This document shows, one piece after another, positions 53,456 through 62,271 of a stretch of 64,000 nt of DNA; positions within the stretch are counted from its first letter, which is position 1; each line of letters opens with the position of its first letter. The notes under the pieces are model-generated. The model was not told the DNA's origin. It did not search any database and saw only the letters and a list, made by a program, of their open reading frames with translations. The stretch spans positions 2,308,501-2,372,500 of the forward strand of contig NZ_CP049834.1 of the NCBI RefSeq assembly GCF_019916085.1. Direction: 5' to 3'. The DNA comes from Aquirufa lenticrescens. Its GTDB lineage: Bacteria > Bacteroidota > Bacteroidia > Cytophagales > Spirosomataceae. The position numbers and the translations under genes were made by a program.

Positions 53456-53939
53456 TCTTTGTGTTATTATTGCGTCCTTTATTGGATTATCTTCTTGTTA
53501 TAGCTTCAAAGGGGCAAGTTTAGATCCTAATTTGAAGACTATTCAAGTAAGCAATATTCGTATGGAAACAGCCGGTGGCCCAGCGAATCTTAGTTTGGAG
53601 ATTAATGAGAAACTAAAAGAATATTTTCAACGCAATACTTCGTTAAAAATTAATAATAAAAATCCTGATTTATTAATTGAAGGAAGTATTACAGGATACG
53701 AATTAACCCCACAAGCACCTACTGGGGATGACAAGGCCGGATTAAACCGCATAACCTTACGAGTTCAATTTCGGTTAACAAATCGATTGGATGAGGACAA
53801 AAACTTCGAACAAGAATTCTCCTTTTATCAGGATTTTCCGCAGAGTCAAACGTTGACCCAAGTAGAAAAGGCCTTAATTCCTAAATTAGTCGATCAAATT
53901 ATTTTAGATTTGTTTAACAAAATAGCTGGAGACTGGTAA
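53433..53939 (+). CDS. lptE: LPS-assembly lipoprotein LptE
   Basis: A 168-residue outer-membrane lipoprotein with a type II signal (VIIASFIGLSSCYSFKG, lipidated Cys22). In the LPS transport machine LptE plugs the LptD barrel. The mature part shows the family pattern: an early strand KTIQVSNIRM, helix NLSLEINEKLKEYFQR, then PDLLIEGSITGYELTPQA and ITLRVQFRLTNR. Sequence similarity to proteobacterial LptE is weak, so the name rests on the Bacteroidota family and context. It is translated with 23 bases of overlap with the sigma-54 activator. Confidence 0.82.
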   Translation: MIWKNWINLCVIIASFIGLSSCYSFKGASLDPNLKTIQVSNIRMETAGGPANLSLEINEKLKEYFQRNTSLKINNKNPDLLIEGSITGYELTPQAPTGDDKAGLNRITLRVQFRLTNRLDEDKNFEQEFSFYQDFPQSQTLTQVEKALIPKLVDQIILDLFNKIAGDW

Positions 53940-53940
53940 T

Positions 53941-54468
53941 ATGGAAACTTCAAAAGCACAAAAGCTTTGGTTCTTATTGAACAAAATTGAACGTACAGAT
54001 CAATCTGAGCTAAATCAGGACAAATTGCTTTACCCCTATTTCTACTTATTACATTGGAATGAACGTTTTTCTATTTTGAAGCAACAGAAAATAGCGCTTC
54101 AATCCTCTCAACGTAAACAGTATTTTCACTCTATCTTTGATATTTCAGATGAACAAGTTGAAATTACGGAACCAATTCCTGCTGAAGAGATCAAAGCTTT
54201 ACAAGATTCGTTAATTGATCAATTTATTTTGAATCAACCTACTCTTGCAAAACCGAAGAGATCAGAGCTAGATGATGCTCCACAAGAAGATTTGTCAGCT
54301 GTTGAATTCAGCCTTCCTGTTTCAGAGACGGTTGCTATTCTATTAACTAAGCAGGGTAAATATTTACAAGCGATTGAATTATATGAGAAGTTAAGTTTGA
54401 TTAAACCTGAAAAAAGGCTTTACTTTGCAACTCGAATTTTAGAATTACAAAATTTACTAACAGAATAA
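53941..54468 (+). CDS. Conserved hypothetical protein between lptE and secG
   Basis: A 175-residue soluble protein without signal peptide or membrane segment. The first 70 residues are helical with aromatic residues (LLYPYFYLLHWNERFSIL), the middle (residues about 80-125) is acidic and probably disordered, and the C-terminal 50 residues (ETVAILLTKQGKYLQAIELYEKLSLIKPEKRLYFA, cited in part) look like one TPR hairpin. I do not recognise a named family. It starts one base after lptE and ends two bases before secG, so it is made with the export machinery; a scaffolding role is only a guess. Confidence 0.75.
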   Translation: METSKAQKLWFLLNKIERTDQSELNQDKLLYPYFYLLHWNERFSILKQQKIALQSSQRKQYFHSIFDISDEQVEITEPIPAEEIKALQDSLIDQFILNQPTLAKPKRSELDDAPQEDLSAVEFSLPVSETVAILLTKQGKYLQAIELYEKLSLIKPEKRLYFATRILELQNLLTE

Positions 54469-54470
54469 AT

Positions 54471-54788
54471 ATGTTTACTTTATTAATTTCTTTGATTATT
54501 ATCTTCTCCGCGCTTTTAGTAGTGCTTATTTTAGTACAAAATCCTAAAGGCGGTGGTATTAGTGGAGAGTTTTCATCTTCAGGTGCCACACAAATGTTTG
54601 GTGTTCAAAAGACAGGAGATTTAGTAGAACAATTAACTTGGGGTTTTTCTATTGCCATTTTGGTATTAGTATTAGTAACTAATTTCACCTTGTCAGATAC
54701 TAAAGAAACAAGTACTTCAGTAAACGTAGAAAAAGCAGCTACTAAAACGGTACCTGTTGCTCCAGCTCCTGTAGTGCCTAAGCAATAG
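54471..54788 (+). CDS. secG: Preprotein translocase subunit SecG
   Basis: Small membrane component of the Sec translocon. The 105-residue protein has two transmembrane helices (LLISLIIIFSALLVVLILV and the segment ending AILVLVLVTNF) around the family motif VQNPKGGGISGEFSSSGATQMFG. The C-terminal tail of about 25 residues is Ala/Pro/Val-rich (VPVAPAPVVPKQ) and probably disordered. It is the last gene of the miaB operon and is followed by a hairpin. Confidence 0.93.
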   Translation: MFTLLISLIIIFSALLVVLILVQNPKGGGISGEFSSSGATQMFGVQKTGDLVEQLTWGFSIAILVLVLVTNFTLSDTKETSTSVNVEKAATKTVPVAPAPVVPKQ

Positions 54789-54816
54789 AATTTACCTACT
54801 TATAACTTACTAATAC

Positions 54817-54845
54817 TGCCAAAATTTCAGCAATGAGTTTTGGCA
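54817..54845 (+). terminator. Possible terminator of the miaB-secG operon
   Basis: TGCCAAAA and TTTTGGCA form an 8-bp stem with a 13-base loop, 28 bases after the secG stop, followed by TTATTATTGT. The right arm also forms part of the promoter candidate for groES, so the two readings compete. Confidence 0.4.
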
Positions 54846-54856
54846 TTATTATTGTA
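54838..54856 (+). promoter_or_regulatory. Candidate sigma-54-like promoter for groES-groEL
   Basis: TTTTGGCATT, four bases, TTGTA has GG and the TTG at the spacing of -24/-12 promoters (TGGCACG-N4-TTGCA); the -12 element has GT in place of GC. No CIRCE element is present. A housekeeping alternative (TAAGCCTTTG, 54857-54866) has the wrong internal spacing. Low certainty. Confidence 0.35.
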
Positions 54857-54868
54857 TAAGCCTTTGTA

Positions 54869-54882
54869 CCATGTTCGCATGG
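54869..54882 (+). other. UUCG-loop hairpin in the groES leader
   Basis: CCATG-TTCG-CATGG forms a 5-bp stem with a UUCG loop, 38 bases before the groES start codon. It would lie at the 5' end of a transcript from the promoter candidate just upstream, where it could stabilise the message. Confidence 0.45.
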
Positions 54883-54920
54883 ATGTATAATCTCTAATTT
54901 AAAAATTAAATTTATAACAC

Positions 54921-55199
54921 ATGTCAAATTTAAGTATTAAGCCCTTAGCGGATCGGGTTGTTGTAGAACCAGCTCAAGCTGAAGAAAAAACAGCATTTGG
55001 TATTATTATTCCTGACACAGCGAAAGAGAAACCACAAAAAGGAACAATCGTAGCGGTGGGAAATGGAAAGAAAGACGAGCCTATTACTGTTAAAGTAGGT
55101 GATTCTGTTTTGTACGGAAAATACTCAGGTACAGAAATCACTATTGACGGTAAAGATTACCTAATCATGCGTGAGTCTGACATTTTTGCAGTTTTATAA
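54921..55199 (+). CDS. groES: Co-chaperonin GroES
   Basis: The 92-residue GroES forms the heptameric lid of the GroEL folding chamber. The sequence shows [42 protein letters not shown], cited here in part by its motifs ADRVVVEP and GIIIPD (mobile loop between them), then [14 protein letters not shown] and the C-terminal [11 protein letters not shown]. Length is normal. groEL follows after 29 bases. Expression is expected to be heat-inducible; the upstream region has no CIRCE sequence and the control mechanism is unclear. Confidence 0.97.
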   Translation: MSNLSIKPLADRVVVEPAQAEEKTAFGIIIPDTAKEKPQKGTIVAVGNGKKDEPITVKVGDSVLYGKYSGTEITIDGKDYLIMRESDIFAVL

Positions 55200-55228
55200 T
55201 TTTAACACAACATTAATTACAAAATCAT

Positions 55229-56860
55229 ATGGCAAAGGAACTATTTTTCGATAGCGAAGCTCGCGAAAAGATGAAGAGAGGGGTTGATACCCTTGCAAAT
55301 GCAGTTAAAGTAACTTTGGGACCTAAAGGTCGTAACGTTATCATTGATAAGAAATTTGGATCTCCTTCTATTACTAAAGATGGTGTATCTGTAGCAAAGG
55401 AAATTGAATTAGAGGACGCTGTGGAAAACATGGGTGCTCAATTAGTGAAGGAAGTTGCTTCTAAAACGGCTGATCAAGCGGGTGATGGTACAACAACTGC
55501 CACTGTATTAGCTCAGTCCATCTACACAATTGGTTCTAAAAACGTAGCTGCTGGTGCAAATCCAATGGATTTGAAACGCGGTATCGAAAAAGCAGTAGAT
55601 GCTATCGTTGCTGATTTGAAAAAACAATCTCGCGCGATCACTACTTCTAAAGAAATCGCTCAAGTAGCAACCATCTCAGCAAACAACGATTCTGAAATTG
55701 GAACGATGATTTCTTCAGCAATGGAGAAAGTAGGTCGTGAAGGTGTAATTACCGTAGAAGAAGCTCGTGGTACTGAAACCGAAGTGAAGACGGTAGAAGG
55801 TATGCAGTTTGACCGTGGTTATTTATCTGCTTATTTTGTTACGAACACAGACAAAATGGAAGTGGAATTAGAAAAACCATTCATTTTGATTTCTGAGAAG
55901 AAAGTTTCTTCAATGAAAGAATTACTTCCTGTTTTAGAGGCAGTAGCACAAACTGGTCGTCCCCTATTAATCATCTCTGAAGATGTAGATGGTGAGGCTT
56001 TAGCTACCCTAGTTGTTAACAAAATGCGCGGAGCATTGAAAGTGGCTGCTGTTAAAGCTCCAGGTTTCGGTGATCGTCGTAAAGCAATGTTAGAAGATAT
56101 CGCCATCTTAACTGGTGGTACCGTTATCGCAGAAGAAAGAGGTTTCAAACTAGAAAATGCTACCATCGAATATTTAGGTCAAGCTGAGAAAGTAATCATT
56201 GACAAAGACAATACGACTATTGTAAATGGAGCTGGATCGAAAGACAATATTGAAAATCGCGTGAATCAGATCAAAGCTCAAATTGAGAATACGACATCTG
56301 ATTATGATCGTGAGAAATTACAAGAGCGTTTAGCTAAATTATCTGGTGGTGTGGCTATTCTTTACATCGGTGCTGCTACAGAAGTAGAGATGAAAGAGAA
56401 GAAAGACCGCGTTGATGATGCTTTACACGCTACGCGTGCCGCTGTGGAAGAAGGTATCGTAGCTGGTGGTGGTGTGGCACTTATTCGTGCGATCCAATCA
56501 TTAGATAAATTAAAAGGCGATAACGAAGACCAATTAACTGGTATCAACATCATCCGTCAAGCGGTTGAATCTCCATTAAGAACGATTGTATCGAATGCAG
56601 GTGGTGAGGGTTCTGTAGTTATCAATGCAGTGAAAGCAGGGAAAGATGATTTCGGTTACAATGCACGCGAAGATAAATATGAAAATATGATCGCAGCGGG
56701 TATCATTGACCCTACTAAAGTGACTCGTTTAGCATTGGAAAATGCAGCGTCTATCGCAGGCTTGTTGTTAACAACGGAATGTGTGATTGCTGATAAACCG
56801 GCTAACGAACCAGCTCATGGACATGGCCCAGGTGGCGGTGGAATGGGTGGAATGATGTAA
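55229..56860 (+). CDS. groEL: Chaperonin GroEL
   Basis: ATP-dependent folding chamber protein of 543 residues. Signatures include [16 protein letters not shown] near the N-terminus, the ATP site [28 protein letters not shown], and the equatorial-domain [18 protein letters not shown] segment. The C-terminus ends in the glycine/methionine-rich tail [13 protein letters not shown] that lies inside the cavity in functional chaperonins. Every expected feature is present. It is co-transcribed with groES and ends at a strong terminator. Confidence 0.99.
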   Translation: MAKELFFDSEAREKMKRGVDTLANAVKVTLGPKGRNVIIDKKFGSPSITKDGVSVAKEIELEDAVENMGAQLVKEVASKTADQAGDGTTTATVLAQSIYTIGSKNVAAGANPMDLKRGIEKAVDAIVADLKKQSRAITTSKEIAQVATISANNDSEIGTMISSAMEKVGREGVITVEEARGTETEVKTVEGMQFDRGYLSAYFVTNTDKMEVELEKPFILISEKKVSSMKELLPVLEAVAQTGRPLLIISEDVDGEALATLVVNKMRGALKVAAVKAPGFGDRRKAMLEDIAILTGGTVIAEERGFKLENATIEYLGQAEKVIIDKDNTTIVNGAGSKDNIENRVNQIKAQIENTTSDYDREKLQERLAKLSGGVAILYIGAATEVEMKEKKDRVDDALHATRAAVEEGIVAGGGVALIRAIQSLDKLKGDNEDQLTGINIIRQAVESPLRTIVSNAGGEGSVVINAVKAGKDDFGYNAREDKYENMIAAGIIDPTKVTRLALENAASIAGLLLTTECVIADKPANEPAHGHGPGGGGMGGMM

Positions 56861-56881
56861 TTTTAATTAGATTAATCCTTG

Positions 56882-56912
56882 AAAACTCCCCATATTTGGG
56901 GAGTTTTTTTTT
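56882..56912 (+). terminator. Rho-independent terminator after groEL
   Basis: A perfect 11-bp stem with CTCCCC/GGGGAG core (56882-56892 and 56897-56907), a four-base loop and a following run of T. It is the clearest terminator in the window. Confidence 0.85.
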
Positions 56913-56924
56913 GAATAATAAAGT

Positions 56925-57455
56925 ATGAAAAGAATTGCCATAGATATGGATGACGTTTTGGCGAAAACCACACACGTCATTATTGATCGAATTAATCAAA
57001 TTGTCAATAAAGAGTATAGCTACGAAGAACTTTTATCAGGAAGTACGTCCATAAAGGAAGAGTTTTATGCTCATTATTTAGCTAATAACTCTTTTTTGTG
57101 GGAACCAGGTTTTTTTGAACATATTCCCGTAAATGAGGATGCTATAGAAGTGGTAAGAAAATTAACGGAACGCTATGAAGTATTTATTGTTTCAGCGGCT
57201 ACAGAATTCCCTAATTCCTTAAAAGAGAAATTAACATGGATGGAAAAGTATTTTCCATTTATTACTTGGAGGCATATTGTTTTTTGTGGACACAAACATA
57301 TGATTCAAGCAGATTACCTCATAGATGATCATGAAAAGAATTTACATACTTTTACGGGAACACCTCTCCTTTTTACTGCACCGCATAATCTGCATATAAA
57401 CGATTTAAAGCGAGTGAATGATTGGAAAGAAGTAGAGAAATTACTGTTGGATTAA
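56925..57455 (+). CDS. 5'(3')-deoxyribonucleotidase-like HAD protein
   Basis: A 176-residue haloacid-dehalogenase-fold phosphatase of the 5'-nucleotidase NT5C type. Motif I is IDMDDVLAK (Asp7 nucleophile, Asp9 acid), the helical cap follows, motif II is FIVSAATEFPNS, and motif III/IV is YLIDDHEKNL. The family removes phosphate from deoxynucleoside monophosphates, which would help balance nucleotide pools; bacterial substrates vary. The stop overlaps the start of the next gene (TAATG), so it is coupled to the MFS transporter, but a functional link is unproven. Confidence 0.88.
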   Translation: MKRIAIDMDDVLAKTTHVIIDRINQIVNKEYSYEELLSGSTSIKEEFYAHYLANNSFLWEPGFFEHIPVNEDAIEVVRKLTERYEVFIVSAATEFPNSLKEKLTWMEKYFPFITWRHIVFCGHKHMIQADYLIDDHEKNLHTFTGTPLLFTAPHNLHINDLKRVNDWKEVEKLLLD

Positions 57456-58588
57456 TGAAGAAAGCGCGATTTAGTATTGGTATTTTATTTTTTATATGTG
57501 GATTAAATTTTGCCACTTGGGCAACGCGTATTCCGGATTTCAAATCCTTTTTAGGGCTTTCTGATGCACAATTAGGAACGGTTTTGATGGGTCTTCCCAT
57601 AGGATCCTTGGTTTCTTTACCTATAGCCGGCTGGTTATTAACTAAATATGCTTCTCGATGGATATGTATCATTGCGGTAGCCATGTATGTGATAGTCATT
57701 CCTAGCCTCAGTCTATTGAGTTCTCCCATAGCCTTATTTGCGGGACTTTTCTTTTTTGGTATGGCTGGAGATATTATGAATATAGCCATGAATACCCAAG
57801 TTGTTAGTTTAGAGGCAAAAATGAACAAGATTATTATGTCTTCTTTTCATGCCGTTTTTTCCATTGGATTAATGGCTGGGGCATTTTTAGGAGGAATTTT
57901 GGAGAAAGAAAACTTCAGCACAACAGAACATTTTAGTTTAGTAGCCTTATCGAATATTTTGTTAATTCCTTTCAGCTTTCCGAATCTACTAACAGATAAG
58001 CCTGTGCAAGATGAATCTAAACCAAAGTCATCCATTTTAAATTTAGGTCCTTATTTAATCACCTTATCTTTTATTGCCTTTTGTGGGATGTTATGTGAGG
58101 GAGCCATGGCAGATTGGATTTCGTTATATTTTAAGGAATACATTCCTAATTCACCCTTCCCCATTACGATTGGATTTTCATTTTTTGCCGCAGCGATGGT
58201 TTTAGGTCGGTTTATTGGCGATACCATATCCTTAAAATACGGGGTATCTACCATTCTAATTTTAAATGGAATATTGCTTGGTTTAGGTATGTTATTAACA
58301 CTTCTTTTCCCCTCTATCTACCTTAAAATAGCGGGTTGTTTTATTACTGGCATTGGTATTTCCACGATAGTACCTTTAATCTATTCACAAGCTGGAAATC
58401 AGAAAGAGATTATGCCCTCCATTGCGATTGCTGGGGTTTCAACAATTGCCTATGTAGGATTTTTATTAGGACCCGTTCTAATTGGTTATTTATCAGACTT
58501 TGTAGGCTTAGATAAAGCCTTATTTTTGCTTGTTATTCTTGGATTTTTAGCTGCTTTTATATCCAAAACTTGGGCCAATTCTAAATGA
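57455..58588 (+). CDS. MFS transporter, YbjJ/FucP-like
   Basis: A 377-residue major facilitator with about twelve membrane helices. The start is the ATG at 57455 that overlaps the nucleotidase stop; an upstream extension would run into that gene. The N-terminal FFICGLNFATWATRIPDFKSFLGLSDAQLGTVLMGLP (cited by its core ATWATRIPDFK) is typical of YbjJ-type permeases, whose substrates are poorly defined. It overlaps the AraC-type regulator by four bases (ATGA), which suggests that the regulator responds to what this protein moves. Confidence 0.85.
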   Translation: MKKARFSIGILFFICGLNFATWATRIPDFKSFLGLSDAQLGTVLMGLPIGSLVSLPIAGWLLTKYASRWICIIAVAMYVIVIPSLSLLSSPIALFAGLFFFGMAGDIMNIAMNTQVVSLEAKMNKIIMSSFHAVFSIGLMAGAFLGGILEKENFSTTEHFSLVALSNILLIPFSFPNLLTDKPVQDESKPKSSILNLGPYLITLSFIAFCGMLCEGAMADWISLYFKEYIPNSPFPITIGFSFFAAAMVLGRFIGDTISLKYGVSTILILNGILLGLGMLLTLLFPSIYLKIAGCFITGIGISTIVPLIYSQAGNQKEIMPSIAIAGVSTIAYVGFLLGPVLIGYLSDFVGLDKALFLLVILGFLAAFISKTWANSK

Positions 58589-59433
58589 TCATTGAATACC
58601 GCAAACCTTCCGATGCATTAGCGCCATTTGTGGACCATTTATGGGAAAAGCAGGTGGATGTTTCTGGAATTATACCTTATGATATTGAAACGATATTTCC
58701 AGAGGATCAAACTGTATTGACTTATTCATTTGGTAAGGATTACTATCGTTCACATGCCAATACTGACGATTTTAAACCGATTAATGGCATTCAATTGGAA
58801 GGATTGCATCAAGCTCCTAATTTTTATAAGCACCAACCCGGTATACATATTTTTGGTGTAAAGTTCCGTGTTGGTGGATTGTTTGCGTTTTTGCCAACTG
58901 CTATCTCTGCTACAAACAATATCAGTACAGAGGCTTCCATACTTTTTCAAGAATTACCAGCTCTAAATCAGGAAATGAGTTTTAATGAACGATGCGAGCT
59001 AATGGAGGCTTATCTATTAAGTCATTTGATAGAGAAACAGGCCAAAAAGTATTTGAAATTATTACTGATGCTTCAAGATTTAGAAGGTGATTCAAATACC
59101 CTTCAAAGTTCCTATAAAACGCTATCTCGTTTGTTTCAGGAAGTTATTGGTATTAGTCCAAAGGAATACGTCCAAATTAAGAGAATCAATCAATCCCTCG
59201 CCTTATTTGCGTCATCGAAAGATATAAAAAGCCAAGACTTGGCTGATCAGCTAGGCTACTATGATTCTGCTCATTTTATCAATGAGTTTAAAAAATATAC
59301 GGGTAAAACACCAAAAAATTTAAAAAATAGTCTGTTTGATATGAAGGAATCTGAATTCATTGATGAGTTCAAACAGTACATTTCTCCTGAGCATTTGCTT
59401 CATTATACATCGATTTTTCATAAGAATTCATAA
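58585..59433 (+). CDS. AraC-family transcriptional regulator (DUF6597 N-terminus)
   Basis: A 282-residue regulator. The N-terminal beta-rich domain (EYRKPSDALAPFVDHLWEKQ, then GVKFRVGGLFAFLP) matches the DUF6597 type of ligand or interaction domain. Two helix-turn-helix motifs follow at residues about 150-245 (YKTLSRLFQEVIGISPKEYVQIKRI and LADQLGYYDSAHFINEFKKYTGKTPK, shown by their cores GISPKEY and YYDSAHF). About 35 residues follow the DNA-binding domain, a longer tail than usual. It is translationally coupled to the MFS transporter. Confidence 0.87.
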   Translation: MIIEYRKPSDALAPFVDHLWEKQVDVSGIIPYDIETIFPEDQTVLTYSFGKDYYRSHANTDDFKPINGIQLEGLHQAPNFYKHQPGIHIFGVKFRVGGLFAFLPTAISATNNISTEASILFQELPALNQEMSFNERCELMEAYLLSHLIEKQAKKYLKLLLMLQDLEGDSNTLQSSYKTLSRLFQEVIGISPKEYVQIKRINQSLALFASSKDIKSQDLADQLGYYDSAHFINEFKKYTGKTPKNLKNSLFDMKESEFIDEFKQYISPEHLLHYTSIFHKNS

Positions 59434-59498
59434 TTGTCCTTTTTTTACAATTTATATCCCATAAAATTTTCTAAATTTTGTGTGGAACAAATATCACT

Positions 59499-60806
59499 AT
59501 GAATAAACATGTTATTTTCTGGTCTATTACGGTAGGTTTAGGCGGTCTTCTTTTTGGAATGGACGTTGCTGTTATTTCTGGCGCGGAACTTGCCATTCAA
59601 CAGTTGTGGCAGTTAGACTCATTCACACACGGCTTAGCTATTGCAGCTGCTTTGTATGGTACGGTTATTGGAGCTGCGTTGGGTGGAATTCCTGCGGATT
59701 TATTTGGAAGAAAAAAGACGTTATTTTGGATAGGTCTTAGCTTTTTTATCTCTTCTATAGGTGCAGCAATAGCGCCAGACGTTAATTTATTTATGTTATT
59801 CCGTTTCTTAGGTGGCCTTGGTATTGGTGCTTCATCTGTAGTAGCCCCTATTTATATTTCAGAAATTGCCCCAGCGAAGCACAGAGGAAAATTAGTTATT
59901 TCATTTCAACTCAATATCGTATTAGGTATTTTGATTGCCTATGTGTCTAATTACTTTATCCAGGGAATGGAGAATGATTGGCGCATTATGTTAGGTGTTG
60001 TATCACTTCCTTCCCTTTTATTCTCTATTTTAATTTTATTGACTCCTGAAACACCTCAGTTTTTATTATTAAAGCGGAATGATTTAGCAGGTGCTCGTAA
60101 GGTTTTAGAATTAGCGGATCCAAACCCAGAAGAAACAATTCAACGTATTCAAAATAATGCCAAACAAAGCACTGATAAAGAACGTTTGTTCTCTGGTAAG
60201 TTTTTATGGCCTTTAACGCTAGCTTTTTTGTTTGCGTTCTTCAATCAAATGTCTGGAATTAACGCTATTATCTATTATGCGCCTAGAATCTATGAATTAA
60301 CGGGTTTAGGAAAAGAAAGTGCCTTATTATCAACTGCAGGAATCGGTATTGCGAATTTGTTATTTACGTTGTTAGGTTGGTATTTAATAGATCGCGTGGG
60401 CCGACGAATTTTAATGTTCATAGGTTCTGTAGGCTATATTATAACCCTTAGTTTAATTGCGTACGCCTTTTATACTGAAGTGTATACGTTCGTCCCTATT
60501 TATATATTTGCCTTTATTGCCTCTCACGCAATAGGTCAAGGATCTGTTATTTGGGTATTTATTTCTGAGATATTTCCAAATTCAGTTAGAGCTTCAGGTA
60601 TGGCTTGGGGATCATTAACCCACTGGGTATTTGCAGCATTAGTTGCTAATTTCTTTCCGTTGTTTACGGAAAGTTATGGTGGGACATTAATCTTTGGCTT
60701 TTTTGCGGTGATGATGGTGGCACAGTTAGCCTATGTGGCTTTCATGATGCCAGAAACCAAAGGCGCTAATTTAGAAGATATTGAAAAGCAAGTAATTATG
60801 CATTAA
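59499..60806 (+). CDS. Sugar porter (MFS, XylE/GLUT family)
   Basis: A 435-residue MFS sugar transporter. The start is the ATG at 59499 (MNKHVIFWS); an upstream in-frame TTG is unlikely. Sugar-porter signatures are visible: GGLLFGMDVAVISGAE in helix 1, the GGIPADLFGRKK loop 2-3, RFLGGLGIGASSVVAPIYISEIAP, FFNQMSGINAIIYYAP in helix 7, DRVGRR, and PETKG at the C-terminal end. Substrates of such porters include xylose, glucose and fucose; none is assigned here. The GntR-type regulator follows after 10 bases. Confidence 0.92.
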   Translation: MNKHVIFWSITVGLGGLLFGMDVAVISGAELAIQQLWQLDSFTHGLAIAAALYGTVIGAALGGIPADLFGRKKTLFWIGLSFFISSIGAAIAPDVNLFMLFRFLGGLGIGASSVVAPIYISEIAPAKHRGKLVISFQLNIVLGILIAYVSNYFIQGMENDWRIMLGVVSLPSLLFSILILLTPETPQFLLLKRNDLAGARKVLELADPNPEETIQRIQNNAKQSTDKERLFSGKFLWPLTLAFLFAFFNQMSGINAIIYYAPRIYELTGLGKESALLSTAGIGIANLLFTLLGWYLIDRVGRRILMFIGSVGYIITLSLIAYAFYTEVYTFVPIYIFAFIASHAIGQGSVIWVFISEIFPNSVRASGMAWGSLTHWVFAALVANFFPLFTESYGGTLIFGFFAVMMVAQLAYVAFMMPETKGANLEDIEKQVIMH

Positions 60807-60816
60807 TTGTATTCTT

Positions 60817-61824
60817 ATGATATATTTCGATCCCAACAGTAGCAAACCGAAGTACCAGCAATTAATTGACGGTATCATCGATGGAATTAATTCCGGCTTA
60901 TTAGAGCATGGTAAGCAATTGCCATCTATTAACAAAGTGGCTAGTGAATTCAACATGGCTCGTATGACCGTGACGAAGGCTTATGATGATTTGCGTGAAA
61001 AAGGATTGATTAGTTCCCATCATGGAAAGGGATTTTATGTGTCCAGTACAAACACAAAAAATGCTTTACGCGTTTTTATTCTCATGGATGCTTTGACGCC
61101 ATACAAAGAGATCTTGTATGAAAGTATTATTCAAAATTTAGGTGAAGATGTTAGTCACAACTTATTTTTCCACTACCACGATATGGAATTATTTGAGGAG
61201 CTAATCACCAATAATTTGGGAAAATACAATCATTACATTATTCTCCCCCATTTTAATAAAAGCGTAGCAAGAATTGTTTCTAAAATACCAAAAGACAAAT
61301 TATTAGTCTTAGATATTAATGTGAAGGAGTTTAGTGATGATTACTCAATTCTCTACCAAAATTTCGAATCCAATATCTATCAGGGGCTTACTACCTCCCT
61401 AGAGAAAGTAAAGAAATACCAACAAATCAATCTTGTATTAAGCTCTAAAAGCTTCCAATATACACCTGATGGGATTATCCAGGGTTTTACTCAATTCTGC
61501 ACGGAGAATGATCTAGAATTTGATATAATTCCGGATTTAGATGATGACTATGAATTGCAGGTCAACCAAGCCTATATCGTCTTTAGAGAGTATGATTTGA
61601 TCAAGATGATTAACTGGACGACTAAGAACAAACTGAAGGTCGGTAAAGACATTGGTATTATCTCTTACGACGATACACCCTTAAAGGAGATCATTGCGGA
61701 AGGCATTTCCGTTATCTCGAATGACTTCAAGAAAATGGGTGAACGCGCAGCCGAAATGATTATTAAAAGAGAAAAAGGCCGCGAATCGAATGAGTTCTAT
61801 TTTATCGACAGAGGTTCCTTATAG
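60817..61824 (+). CDS. GntR-family regulator with LacI-like ligand-binding domain
   Basis: A 335-residue regulator. Residues 1-70 are a GntR winged helix (YQQLIDGIIDGINSG, LPSINKVASEFNMARMTVTKAYDDLREKGLI, cited by NMARMTVTKAYDDL). The rest resembles a periplasmic-binding-protein domain of the LacI type, with GIISYDDTPLKEII and VISNDFKKMGERAAEMI as typical late segments. This fusion is used for sugar-responsive control in Bacteroidota. It follows the sugar porter by 10 bases and probably regulates it. It overlaps the convergent GNAT gene by 6 bases. Confidence 0.9.
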   Translation: MIYFDPNSSKPKYQQLIDGIIDGINSGLLEHGKQLPSINKVASEFNMARMTVTKAYDDLREKGLISSHHGKGFYVSSTNTKNALRVFILMDALTPYKEILYESIIQNLGEDVSHNLFFHYHDMELFEELITNNLGKYNHYIILPHFNKSVARIVSKIPKDKLLVLDINVKEFSDDYSILYQNFESNIYQGLTTSLEKVKKYQQINLVLSSKSFQYTPDGIIQGFTQFCTENDLEFDIIPDLDDDYELQVNQAYIVFREYDLIKMINWTTKNKLKVGKDIGIISYDDTPLKEIIAEGISVISNDFKKMGERAAEMIIKREKGRESNEFYFIDRGSL

Positions 61825-62271
61825 ATCTAAATGCACATTTAACCAGCCTGCATCCATCTTAACACCTAAGGTATTGTAGAAATCAATGGCTGGTTGATTC
61901 CAATCTAACACTTGCCACATCATTCCGGTGCATTTTGTGCGTTTTGCTTCTTCAATCGCTTCCAAAATTAAGCGCTTGCCTAATCCTTTGCCACGGTAAC
62001 TCTCCTTAATGTATAAATCCTCTAAGTAGAAGCGTCTCCCCTTCCAAGTAGAGAAACGGTAATACCACAAAGAAAATCCACCTAATTCTCCATTTAGATA
62101 AATGAGATTAGCGGAAAATAAAGGATTATCTGAAAAACCTTCACCCACATAATCATCTATGGTGGAACTAACTTCTTCTGGAGCCTTTTCAAAGATGGCT
62201 AACTCCATCACTAAATCTCGGACTAAGCCGATATCTTCTTTTGTGGCTCTGCGAATTTCTATCTTATCCAT
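61819..62271 (-). CDS. GNAT-family N-acetyltransferase
   Basis: A 150-residue GCN5-related acetyltransferase. The acetyl-CoA pyrophosphate loop is LYIKESYRGKGLGKRLI, preceded by the strand FYLEDLYI, and followed by the WQVLDWNQPAIDFYNTLGV region. The overall pattern (IRRATKEDIGLVRDLVMELA and LEDLYI) resembles the spermidine/diamine acetyltransferase branch, but the acceptor substrate is unknown. It overlaps the pseudouridine synthase upstream by 8 bases. Confidence 0.88.
   Translation of the reverse strand: MDKIEIRRATKEDIGLVRDLVMELAIFEKAPEEVSSTIDDYVGEGFSDNPLFSANLIYLNGELGGFSLWYYRFSTWKGRRFYLEDLYIKESYRGKGLGKRLILEAIEEAKRTKCTGMMWQVLDWNQPAIDFYNTLGVKMDAGWLNVHLDL

Noticed and set aside
54789-54920. 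CIRCE operator before groES
   Set aside because: The TTAGCACTC-N9-GAGTGCTAA pattern is absent from the intergenic region.
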